Shown here: positions 17,970 through 25,941 of the stretch, in pieces
How the letters are laid out: each line of letters starts with the position of its first letter
Numbering within the stretch: position 1 is the first letter of the stretch
DNA from: Paenibacillus sp.
GTDB lineage: Bacteria > Bacillota > Bacilli > Paenibacillales > YIM-B00363
Length of the DNA: 64,000 bases
Direction of reading: 5' to 3'
Assembly (NCBI RefSeq): GCF_035645195.1
Contig: NZ_DASQNA010000030.1
Span: 62,001-126,000, forward strand
Translations under genes and position numbers: made by a program
The notes under the pieces: generated by a model
Database searches by the model: none
Told to the model about the DNA's origin: nothing
What the model saw: only the letters and a program-made list of their open reading frames with translations

Positions 17970-19547
17970 ATGAACCTCATTATCGTCGACGACGAGCCTC
18001 TGGCGGTTCGGAGCGTCATGAATGCGATCGATTGGAGCAAGCTGGGCATCGAGCATGTGTACGACGCGAACAGCGCCAAGCAGGCGAAGGAGCTATTCGC
18101 CGAGCAGCAGATCGATATGATGCTATGCGATATCGAGATGCCGAAGGAGAGCGGGCTCGAGCTGCTCGCTTGGGTGCGGGAACAGCATCCTTCCACCGTC
18201 TCGATCTTTTTGACCTGTCACGCCGATTTTCATTTTGCCAAGGAAGCCATTCGATTGGGCAGTTTAGATTACTTGCTGAAGCCGATCCCGCCGGAGGAGC
18301 TAGAGGCGGCGATTTCCAAGGCGATTGAACAGTTGAAGGCAGAGCATGAGCTGAAGCGCCGGAGCGAATCGTGGGTGAAGCATCATCCGTTGTTTATCGA
18401 GCGGTTTTGGACCGACATCTTCAGCCGAACGATCCCGTCCTCTCCAGAGGCGGTGGAATCGGCGGCGCGCGAACGTAATATTCACCTCCCGGAAGGCCTA
18501 GCGATTACGCCGGTGCGGGTTCAGGTGCGAAGGTGGCATAAAGAGCTGACCCAGCGGGACGAGAAAATTATGGAATACGCCTTGGCGAATGCGCTGCAGG
18601 AGAGCTCCGGCGGCATCGGGGAGACGTATGGCATTATTGCGCCGGAACGGAACTATCTGGTGGCGATGCTGGGCCGCATCACGGCCGATAAGGGAAAGAT
18701 AAAGAAGCTGCTGCAGGAATACATTGACAATTGCCGGAGATTTTTCTACTGCGATCTTTCGGTCTACGTCGGCGAACCGACGGCGGTCCATGAGCTGCCG
18801 ATCGCGCACTCCCGATTGGAGAGACTGATGCGAGATAACGTCGCGAGCGAAAATCAGGTGCTATTCCTGGATGAGCAGCGGGAAGAGGATGCTGCGGTGG
18901 CTTGGCCCGACATGAAGCTCTGGCTGCATATGCTGCAAGAGGGCTCTGGCTCTAAGGGGCGGCTTCTGGAGGAAGTGAACAAGTTTTTAAAGAGGCTGCA
19001 GGGCGTTCCGGGGTTAAAGACGTTAACGCTGCACCAATTTCACCAGGATCTTCTTCAAATCGTATACTCCGTGCTGGGCGAAAAGGGCATTCAAGCGCAT
19101 CATTTATTCCGTGACCAAGTTTCCGTCGAGCTGTCCGACCGTTCCGCCGACTCCGTGAAGCATATGGCGGAATGGGCGCACCATTTGATCGAGAAAGCGC
19201 TCGGATATGCGGAGGAAATCGAAGCGTCCGAGTCGATCGTCGGCAAGGTCAAAGCCTATATTACGAAAAATATGCATGAGGACCTGAATCGGGAGATCAT
19301 CGCAAGCTCGTTCTTTTTACATCCGGATTATATGAATCGGTTATTTAAGAAGCAAACCGGACTCTCGATGACGGAATTTCTATTGAACGAGCGGATGCGC
19401 GTCGCGGAAGAGCTGCTGGCGAAGACGGATATGCCGGTGACGAGAATCGCGATGAACGTCGGGTATTCCAATACGTCGCATTTTGCCAAAACGTTCAAAA
19501 AGCAATACGGAGCCAATCCGAACGAATATCGGCAGATGAAGCGGTAG
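17970..19547 (+). CDS. YesN-type response regulator (receiver + AraC HTH)
   Basis: A 525-residue regulator. Its receiver domain carries VDDEP acidic residues, phospho-acceptor Asp54 in LCDIEMP, and the Lys of LLKPIPP. A long linker/dimerisation region follows, and the C-terminal ~100 residues form an AraC double helix-turn-helix (SSFFLHPDYMNRLFKKQTG, then the VGYSNTSHFAKTFKK signature). It is probably phosphorylated by the adjacent kinase and activates the locus. The two similar 22-bp-spaced GTCGA direct repeats at 11300 and 19549 are the natural candidate targets. Confidence 0.92.
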   Translation: MNLIIVDDEPLAVRSVMNAIDWSKLGIEHVYDANSAKQAKELFAEQQIDMMLCDIEMPKESGLELLAWVREQHPSTVSIFLTCHADFHFAKEAIRLGSLDYLLKPIPPEELEAAISKAIEQLKAEHELKRRSESWVKHHPLFIERFWTDIFSRTIPSSPEAVESAARERNIHLPEGLAITPVRVQVRRWHKELTQRDEKIMEYALANALQESSGGIGETYGIIAPERNYLVAMLGRITADKGKIKKLLQEYIDNCRRFFYCDLSVYVGEPTAVHELPIAHSRLERLMRDNVASENQVLFLDEQREEDAAVAWPDMKLWLHMLQEGSGSKGRLLEEVNKFLKRLQGVPGLKTLTLHQFHQDLLQIVYSVLGEKGIQAHHLFRDQVSVELSDRSADSVKHMAEWAHHLIEKALGYAEEIEASESIVGKVKAYITKNMHEDLNREIIASSFFLHPDYMNRLFKKQTGLSMTEFLLNERMRVAEELLAKTDMPVTRIAMNVGYSNTSHFAKTFKKQYGANPNEYRQMKR

Positions 19548-19548
19548 A

Positions 19549-19578
19549 AGTCGAGATTGTGTTGCTCCGGGGTCGAAG
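19549..19578 (+). promoter_or_regulatory. candidate YesN-type operator, copy 2
   Basis: GTCGA repeats start 22 bases apart (elements from 19549 and 19571). The first half reads GTCGAGATTGTGTTG, matching copy 1 at 13 of 15 positions, and the second half GGTCGAA is identical. A -10-like TATGAT at 19608 lies 37 bases after the second half-site, the same layout as copy 1. The next gene is the binding lipoprotein. Confidence 0.55.
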
Positions 19579-19656
19579 TTCGAGCGGTCGATCCGCCGGC
19601 GGGATTGTATGATGAATACAGTACCACGAAATCACACCTATTGCGGGGGGTTTGGC

Positions 19657-21177
19657 ATGAAAAAGACAGTAAGGGCTTTCTTATGTACTGGATTGGCTGC
19701 ATTCATGGCAATTGCGACGGCTTGCGGCTCTAACACGGGAACGACAAACAATGGTTCCGCGCCGACCGCGGAGGAAACGCCGACGGATGCCGCTGCGAAG
19801 AGCGAACCGGTCGAAATCGTATTAGGCTATCCGGTTCTAGGAGAAGTGCCTGCGGATACCGACGCGGTGGAAGCGGAAATTAACAAAATTACGCTGGAGA
19901 AAATAAACGCCAAGGTAAAGCTGTCCAGAATTTCGATCGGTCAATGGTTTCAGCAACAAAACCTGATCTTGGCCGGCAATGAGCAGATGGATTTATACGT
20001 GGCCAGCTTCGAAGATTATGCGAGCTTCGTTGCGAAAAATCAATTTCTTGAGCTGGACGAGCTGCTCGAAACGCATGGGCAGGGCGTTCTAGAAGCGTTA
20101 GGCGACAGCAAGCTCGAGGCGGCCACAATCAACGGCAGCATCTATGCTACGCCGGTGAACAGCTTCACCGATACGGGCACGGCGCTCCTGATGCGGAAGG
20201 ACCTGCTGGAGAAGCATGGTTTCGATATTTCCCAGATCAAAGGGACGAACGACTTGGACGCGGTGTTCCAGACGATGAAAGAGAAGGAGAACTTAATTGG
20301 CCTTGCCGCGCCGAACGGCCCAATGCCGATGACGCACGTCGTCGACTGGTTGAGCTACGATACGCTGGCCAACAGCTTGGGCGTTCTGCCGCACAACTCT
20401 GCGGACATGAAAGTCGTCAATTTGTTCGAGATGCCGGAATATGTGGAAGCGTTGAAAAAGATGAGAAGCTGGTACCAAGCCGGTTACTTGCCGAAGGATG
20501 CCGCGAACGCGAAGTCGGCGCCGCAAGATTTGCTTAAGAGCGGCGAAGTGTTCTCGATCTTCGAAGGAAACACCGTATTCTTGGAAGACCAAATTTCGAC
20601 GACGTCCGGCAAAGAGGTAGTTAAGGTGGTTATGCAAAAGCCGGTCCTTACGACGCAAAACGTATTGGGCTTGATGTGGGCGATGCCTCGAAACAACGTG
20701 AAGCACCCGGAAAAGGCGATGGAGTTCCTCAACCTGATGTATTCGGACAAGGACATCATTAATTTAATCAACTTCGGAATCGAAGGAAAACATTACACGA
20801 AGGTGAGCGACAACGTCATTTCGCTTATTCCGGACAGCGGGTATCGGATGAATCAATCCTTCATGTTCGGCAACCGGTTGTTGACGTATGTGCTGGAGGG
20901 AGAAGACCCGGCGCTGCGCGAAGCGGATCTGGAGTTCGGCAAGACGGTCGAGCGTTCCCGCGCGTTAGGCTTCCTGCCGAAGACCGAAGCGGTCACCAAT
21001 GAAATCGTAGCGGTCAAGAACGTGCTGGATCAATATCGGAAAGCGCTGGAGACGGGCAGCGTCGACCCGGAGAAGGTGCATCCGGAATTCGTCGCCAAAT
21101 TGAAAGCGGCCGGCATCGACACCATCATCGCGGATAAGCAAAAGCAATTGGACGCTTGGCTCGCGCAGCAAAAGTAA
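19657..21177 (+). CDS. LplA-type sugar-binding lipoprotein
   Basis: A binding protein of about 506 residues. It has a lipoprotein signal (MKKTVRAFL, hydrophobic stretch, IATACGSN lipobox), an N/T/A-rich linker and a large DUF3502/LplA-like fold. The start follows GGGGGG at 19657; an ATG 48 bases upstream lies in the promoter region. It should capture the oligosaccharide for the permeases at 11418-13281. Its own candidate operator and promoter let it be expressed more strongly than the permeases. A strong terminator follows. Confidence 0.88.
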   Translation: MKKTVRAFLCTGLAAFMAIATACGSNTGTTNNGSAPTAEETPTDAAAKSEPVEIVLGYPVLGEVPADTDAVEAEINKITLEKINAKVKLSRISIGQWFQQQNLILAGNEQMDLYVASFEDYASFVAKNQFLELDELLETHGQGVLEALGDSKLEAATINGSIYATPVNSFTDTGTALLMRKDLLEKHGFDISQIKGTNDLDAVFQTMKEKENLIGLAAPNGPMPMTHVVDWLSYDTLANSLGVLPHNSADMKVVNLFEMPEYVEALKKMRSWYQAGYLPKDAANAKSAPQDLLKSGEVFSIFEGNTVFLEDQISTTSGKEVVKVVMQKPVLTTQNVLGLMWAMPRNNVKHPEKAMEFLNLMYSDKDIINLINFGIEGKHYTKVSDNVISLIPDSGYRMNQSFMFGNRLLTYVLEGEDPALREADLEFGKTVERSRALGFLPKTEAVTNEIVAVKNVLDQYRKALETGSVDPEKVHPEFVAKLKAAGIDTIIADKQKQLDAWLAQQK

Positions 21178-21188
21178 CCTCGTCGACG

Positions 21189-21221
21189 AACCGACCATGC
21201 GAGTGGTCGGTTCTTTTTTTT
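21189..21221 (+). terminator. rho-independent terminator of binding-protein gene
   Basis: AACCGACCA / TGGTCGGTT perfect stem with six-base loop, then CTTTTTTTT. The GH1 gene starts only 30 bases beyond, so it probably depends on read-through. Confidence 0.9.
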
Positions 21222-21251
21222 CAAAAAATATGATTAGGAGTGTGTCGCATC

Positions 21252-22517
21252 ATGGCAAACGCGTTTCCGAAAGGGTTTCTCGTCGGCTCGTCCACGGCGG
21301 CGTATCAGGTCGAAGGCAATAACACGAACAGCGATTTTTGGGCGGAGGAGCAAGCGGAAGGCTCTCCGTACGCCGATAAGTCCGGCGACGCGATCGATCA
21401 CTATCGGCTGTACCGCGAGGACATCGCGCTGATGGCAAGCCTCGGGCTGAAGGCATACCGATTCTCATTCGAGTGGGCGCGCATCGAGCCGGCACCGGGT
21501 CAATATTCCCGTTCGGCGATCGAGCACTACCGCGGAATGCTCGAGGCGTGCCGCGAGTACGGGTTAACGCCGATCGTCTGTATGCATCATTTCTCGTCGC
21601 CGCAATGGCTGATGCGTTACGGCGGCTGGGGCAGCCCGGACGTGCCGGAACGGTTCGCTCGGTATTGCGAGTTCGTGTTCAACGAGCTGGGATCGCTCAT
21701 TCCGTACGCGCTAACGTTTAACGAAATCAATCTGCCTACGATGCTGCGCGATATTTTCACGAAGATCGGCTTCGTGGCTCCGGTCGGAATCGATGTCGCG
21801 ACGTGGTCGGCTCCCGAGTGGAGGGTGGACGCCGCTCGCTTATGCGGAACGACCGTCGACAATTACGTGACGTTCCATATGATCTCGGACGAAGCGAAGA
21901 TCGAGCTGCTGAAAGAGGCGCACCGGAAGGCGAGGGAGACGATCAAGCGGATTTCGCCGCATACCCAGGTCGGCTGGTCGATGGCGTTGTCCGACATTCA
22001 ATCGGTCCCGGGCGGGGAAGCGGCGGCTGCGGCAAGATGGAAGCTCGTATTCGAGCAATTCGTGGATGCGATGGACGGTGACGATTTCTTCGGGCTTCAA
22101 AATTACTCGAGAGAAGTGTACGGACCGGAAGGTCAAGTGCGTCCGGGCGAAGGCGCCGAGCTGACGCAGATGAAATATGAGTATTACCCGGAAGCGTTGG
22201 GCCTCGTTATTCGCAAAGTCGCGAGAGCGCTGTCGATTCCGATCATCGTGACGGAGCACGGCGTCGCGACAGACGACGACGAGCGTAGAGTCGAGTTTAT
22301 TCGTAGAGGGCTGGAAGGCTTGCAGGCGTGCATTGACGACGGCATCGACGTGCGCGGGTACATGCATTGGACTGCGTTCGACAACTTCGAGTGGCAGGCG
22401 GGCTACGGGATGACGTTCGGGCTGATCGCAGTCGATCGCGCGACGCAGGAGCGGAAGCCGAAGGAGAGCGCGCGGTATTTGGGCCGCATCGCCCGGAACG
22501 GAGGGCTGCCGGAATGA
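21252..22517 (+). CDS. GH1 family glycosidase (beta-glucosidase type)
   Basis: A 421-residue GH1 retaining beta-glycosidase. The N-terminal signature FPKGFLVGSSTAAYQVEG is present. Glu158 in TFNEINLP is the acid/base and Glu335 in VTEHGVA is the nucleophile (the family norm is TENG, here TEHG). No signal peptide, so it should be cytoplasmic. ATG 21252 is preceded by AGGAG; the GTG twelve bases earlier overlaps it. It closes the rhamnoside locus and may remove the glucose left after rhamnose (for example rutinose-type or other beta-glucosides; inference). Its stop overlaps the ATG of a truncated second GH1 gene (ATGA). Confidence 0.9.
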   Translation: MANAFPKGFLVGSSTAAYQVEGNNTNSDFWAEEQAEGSPYADKSGDAIDHYRLYREDIALMASLGLKAYRFSFEWARIEPAPGQYSRSAIEHYRGMLEACREYGLTPIVCMHHFSSPQWLMRYGGWGSPDVPERFARYCEFVFNELGSLIPYALTFNEINLPTMLRDIFTKIGFVAPVGIDVATWSAPEWRVDAARLCGTTVDNYVTFHMISDEAKIELLKEAHRKARETIKRISPHTQVGWSMALSDIQSVPGGEAAAAARWKLVFEQFVDAMDGDDFFGLQNYSREVYGPEGQVRPGEGAELTQMKYEYYPEALGLVIRKVARALSIPIIVTEHGVATDDDERRVEFIRRGLEGLQACIDDGIDVRGYMHWTAFDNFEWQAGYGMTFGLIAVDRATQERKPKESARYLGRIARNGGLPE

Positions 22518-22580
22518 GCATAAACAAGGCATTTCCTCAGGGGTTCTTATGGGGATCGGCGACGGCGGCGCATCAGGTCG
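22514..22580 (+). pseudogene. 5' fragment of a second GH1 gene
   Basis: Beginning at the ATGA overlap, 22 codons read MSINKAFPQGFLWGSATAAH, the unmistakable GH1 N-terminus and a paralogue of the preceding gene. Similarity stops abruptly after HQV, where VEG should follow; the sequence then belongs to an unrelated family in another frame. The remaining ~400 codons are absent. Confidence 0.8.
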
Positions 22581-22931
22581 GACGAGCGGTTCCATTACGA
22601 TATCGCGCTGACGCGGCGGGACGGCCAGCGCTTCGTACGCTTCCGGCGCCGGATCGGTTCGCTGTGGAAAGCGGAGCTGGAGGAACCGTACGAGGGGACG
22701 GACATCGTGTTCGGCGTCGAGGCGGATCCGGCCCGGTATCGGTTTTACTACGAGCGTCCGAACGGGGAACGAACGTGGTTCGGTTCGGGTGAGTGCTCGC
22801 TGCTGTCTACGGAGACGGCGGGCGGTTTTACAGGAGTGTACTTCGGCATGTACGCGACGGGCAACGGGAGCGCGTGCGCCGCTCCTGCGCATTTCGATTG
22901 GTTCCGGTACCGCCCAGGGGCGAACTCCTAA
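22581..22931 (+). pseudogene. 3' fragment of a GH43 beta-xylosidase-like gene
   Basis: The frame starting at 22581 encodes about 116 residues resembling the C-terminal concanavalin-like domain of GH43 beta-xylosidases: RFHYDIALTRRDGQRFV, then STETAGGFTGVYFGMYATG, and the terminal FDWFRYRP. There is no start codon with a ribosome binding site and no catalytic propeller. It is joined out of frame to the GH1 fragment at about 22580. It is probably the remnant of a deletion that removed most of both genes, or an assembly join. Confidence 0.75.
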
Positions 22932-22937
22932 AGAAAG

Positions 22938-22962
22938 GTCAACGAAACTGGAAAGATGAACA
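22938..22962 (+). promoter_or_regulatory. candidate regulator site upstream of GH43 gene
   Basis: GTCAACG, three bases, CTGGAA and then TGAA repeat the order seen at 27572-27597 before the binding-protein operon. A consensus -10 TATAAT begins at 22987, 49 bases after the GTCAACG start (48 in the other copy). No good -35 is present, suggesting an activator-dependent promoter. Confidence 0.45.
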
Positions 22963-23044
22963 ATGATCCCCCGCGTATGGCCGTTATATAATTTGGTTGC
23001 GAAGAATGTAACGGATTCATCAACTGAAGGGGGACAGGATTCCG

Positions 23045-24097
23045 GTGACCTACCACTCGATCCGACCGGGCCAAGTGTGGCTGGATACGGAAGGCAAACG
23101 AATTCATGCGCACGGCGGCTCCATCATGTACATCGACGGCACTTATTATTGGTACGGCGAAAATAAGGAAAAGTCTGCGCCCGGGAGCGGCATTTGGCAT
23201 TGGGGCGTTCGATGCTACGCTTCGAAGGATTTGTATAACTGGGAGGACAAAGGGCTGATCATTCCCCCGGATGAGGACAACGAGCAGTCGCCTCTGCATC
23301 CTACCAAATTGGTCGACCGCCCTCATATCATCTTTAACCGCTTCACCAAGAAGTACGTCTGCTGGCTGAAAATCATGCAACCGGACGCGTCCCAAAAGTC
23401 GACCGTTCTCGTCGCGGACGATATTCTCGGGCCGTATACGATCGTGAAGAAGGACTTGAAGCCGCTCGGCATGCACGCGGGCGACTTCGACCTCGTCGTC
23501 AATCCGAGCGACGGCAAAGCGTACTACTATTTCGAAAGAGTTCACAGCGAAATGATTTGCGCCGACTTGACCGACGATTATACGGATGTCACCGGGTATT
23601 ACTCGACGCATTTCCCGCAGCCGCATCCGCCTTACGTAAGGGAAGCGCCCGCTTATTTTTACAGGAAAGGTTTGCACTACTTGGTCACGTCCGGCACGAC
23701 GGGCTACTTCCCGAACCCTTCCGAGGTGGCGTGCGCCAAGCTGTACCACGGCCCGTTCGAAGTGCTGGGCAATCCCCATGTCGGGGATGCGACGAACACG
23801 TCGTTCGGCTCGCAAATTTGTTCCGTATTCAAGCATCCGCATAAGAAAGATTTGTATATCGCGCTCGCGGATCGCTGGGTGACGGAGCATACGCCGGGCA
23901 ATCCGGCCACGTACGAGGAGGCGGCGGAGCGGTTCGACCAAATCTTCAATCCGGACAAAGGGCTCGACCCGACCGTAGACCACTTCCAGCCGGTCGACAC
24001 CACGAAAGCGGACTATGTGTGGCTGCCGTTCCGATTCGACGGGAAGATGGCGTATCTGGATTGGAAAGAAGAATGGCGCATCGAAGACTTCGAATAG
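23045..24097 (+). CDS. family 43 glycosyl hydrolase
   Basis: A 350-residue single-domain five-bladed propeller enzyme. IHAHGGSIMYIDGTYYWYGE is the N-terminal GH43 signature seen in the galactanase/arabinanase-like branch. DFDLVV supplies the middle Asp and REAPAYF the likely acid Glu. No signal peptide, so it is cytoplasmic or released otherwise. The start is probably GTG 23045 (MTYHSIRPG); AGGA lies five bases before it and a stronger AAGGGGG lies further up, so the start is not certain. The promoter region carries a site resembling the one before 27667, tying it to the two-component/importer locus that follows. Substrate unproven (arabinan, galactan or xylan side chains). Confidence 0.83.
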   Translation: MTYHSIRPGQVWLDTEGKRIHAHGGSIMYIDGTYYWYGENKEKSAPGSGIWHWGVRCYASKDLYNWEDKGLIIPPDEDNEQSPLHPTKLVDRPHIIFNRFTKKYVCWLKIMQPDASQKSTVLVADDILGPYTIVKKDLKPLGMHAGDFDLVVNPSDGKAYYYFERVHSEMICADLTDDYTDVTGYYSTHFPQPHPPYVREAPAYFYRKGLHYLVTSGTTGYFPNPSEVACAKLYHGPFEVLGNPHVGDATNTSFGSQICSVFKHPHKKDLYIALADRWVTEHTPGNPATYEEAAERFDQIFNPDKGLDPTVDHFQPVDTTKADYVWLPFRFDGKMAYLDWKEEWRIEDFE

Positions 24098-24107
24098 TAT
24101 AATGTGG

Positions 24108-24142
24108 AAAACTGTACCTTCGGCAAGGAGGTACGGTTTTTT
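24108..24142 (+). terminator. rho-independent terminator of GH43 gene
   Basis: AAAACTGTACCT pairs with AGGTACGGTTTT (one wobble) around a nine-base loop and runs into TTTTTT. Confidence 0.85.
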
Positions 24143-24186
24143 CCGCTTATGGACCCGTGCGTCGCTCCGATCCGATCGAATAGGAC

Positions 24187-25941
24187 GTGATCCGCTTGAA
24201 CCTCAAGACGCGAATCGCTTCGCTCCGGCTTTTTCCCAAGCTTGTGCTTACTTTTCTATTCGTATTAAGCCCGCTGTACATTATCGGGACGCTGATGAAC
24301 GAATCCGGCTCCCGCAATATTCAACAAGAAATCGCGAGCTCGTTGTCGTCCCGCGTCGATCTGTACATGGAGATGATCGACAACGATCTGTATCGCGTCT
24401 ACCAGCTGCTGCAGCAGTACGTGAACGACGAAGACCTGCAAAATTTGAGCGTCAAAGCCGAGATCATGACCGATTTCGACCGAACGCAGGCCATACTCCG
24501 GCTGAAACGGCGGCTCGATTTGCTGAAGCAGTCCAGCGTGTTCGTGGAGAATGTGTCCGTCATGATCCCGCTGCTGCATCGGACGATCTCGTCCAACGAC
24601 GAGTCGATCGCCGAATTCGATTCGTCGCAGTTCGAAGCGCTTCGACTTGCGCCGAGCCGGCTCGAATCGCCGTTCATGGTGTGGCAGGATCGCATATTTA
24701 TCAGCATGGCGTACCCGGATGCGTCGACGAAGCGGCGCCCCGTCTTTCTGCTCTTGATCGAAATTTCCCGTTCCGAGCTGACGTCGGCGCTCGCCCGGTT
24801 TACGACGAAAGGCGGCGGCGCCGTGCTCGCCGGCAAGAGCATCGATTGGGCCGTCGTCGGCACGGCGGGCGCGAGCGAACACCGCGACTTGTTCGAATCG
24901 GTCGACGGGCGGGCGGCCGGCGCGCTGAGGGAAGTCGACATCGGAAAGCGAGCGTATTTGGCGGCGACGAAGCCGTCCGAGCGGTTCGGCATGTCGCTGA
25001 CGATGTTCGTCCCCGCTGAACAAGTGAACGCGCCGGTCCTGACGTACCGCAAGTGGCTGATCGCCCTGTCCGCGGCGTCCGCGGCGATCGCCGTCCTGTT
25101 TTCCTACAGCCTGTACCGGCTGATCCACCAGCCGCTGCGCGCGCTCATGCATACGTTCCGGCGCGTCGAACAGGGCCAATTGAACCAGACGGTGGCGTAT
25201 CCGTTCAAAGACGAGTTCGGGTATTTGTACGACCAGTTCAATGCGATGATTCGGCAGCTGAACGTGCTGGTGCACGAAGTGTACGAGCAGCAATACCGGG
25301 CGAAGCTGTCGGAGCTTAGGCACTTGCAGTCCCAAATCAATCCGCACTTTCTGTACAACACGTACTACATTCTATACCGCATGGCGAAACGAGAGGACAA
25401 CGAGAATCTTCTGCGGCTGACGAAGCATCTGGGGGATTATTTTCAATACATCACGCGCGACGCGGCCGACGAGGTGCCGTTCGCGAAAGAGGCGCACCAT
25501 GCGAGGACGTATATGGAGATTCAATCGATCCGGTTCGGCGGCCGGGTAGAGACGTCGTTCGACGAGCTTCCGGAGGGGGCGGAGCAGCTGCCGGTTCCGC
25601 GGCTCCTGCTCCAGCCGATTATTGAGAACGCTTACCAGCATGCGCTGGAGAAAATGTCCCGGGGCGGCTGGCTTCATGTCGGCATTACGCTTCGGCCGGA
25701 GGAGCTGATCGTCACGGTCGAGGACAACGGCGAAGGGCTGACGCAGGAAAAGCTGGATGAATTGCAGCTGGCGCTGCGGACGTACGACGCCGCGCGGGAA
25801 AGCACGGGGATGTTGAACGTTCACCGCAGACTGCGGATCAAATACGGCGAACGAAGCGGACTTCGGCTTACCGCCGGCGGCCGGGGAGGGCTTCGGGTCG
25901 AACTCGTCATTCCGAGGGGAGAGGAGAACGAGCATGCATAG
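24187..25941 (+). CDS. YesM-type sensor histidine kinase
   Basis: A kinase of about 584 residues. It has TM1 (KLVLTFLFVLSPLYIIGTL), an extracellular sensory domain to about 280, and TM2 (ALSAASAAIAVLFSYSLYRL). A HAMP region, QINPHFLYNTYY with phospho-acceptor His387 (numbered from GTG 24187), and a HATPase domain (IENAYQHA, DNGEGL) follow. Start uncertain: GTG 24187 is only one base after AGGAC, whereas TTG 24196 is ten bases after AGGA and may be the real start. It overlaps the next gene by eight bases, indicating coupled translation with its regulator. Confidence 0.88.
   Translation: MIRLNLKTRIASLRLFPKLVLTFLFVLSPLYIIGTLMNESGSRNIQQEIASSLSSRVDLYMEMIDNDLYRVYQLLQQYVNDEDLQNLSVKAEIMTDFDRTQAILRLKRRLDLLKQSSVFVENVSVMIPLLHRTISSNDESIAEFDSSQFEALRLAPSRLESPFMVWQDRIFISMAYPDASTKRRPVFLLLIEISRSELTSALARFTTKGGGAVLAGKSIDWAVVGTAGASEHRDLFESVDGRAAGALREVDIGKRAYLAATKPSERFGMSLTMFVPAEQVNAPVLTYRKWLIALSAASAAIAVLFSYSLYRLIHQPLRALMHTFRRVEQGQLNQTVAYPFKDEFGYLYDQFNAMIRQLNVLVHEVYEQQYRAKLSELRHLQSQINPHFLYNTYYILYRMAKREDNENLLRLTKHLGDYFQYITRDAADEVPFAKEAHHARTYMEIQSIRFGGRVETSFDELPEGAEQLPVPRLLLQPIIENAYQHALEKMSRGGWLHVGITLRPEELIVTVEDNGEGLTQEKLDELQLALRTYDAARESTGMLNVHRRLRIKYGERSGLRLTAGGRGGLRVELVIPRGEENEHA

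Noticed and set aside
22514-22931. A genuine GH1-GH43 fusion enzyme
   Set aside because: The two parts are in different frames, lack the catalytic residues of both families, and the switch is abrupt, so a deletion scar fits better.
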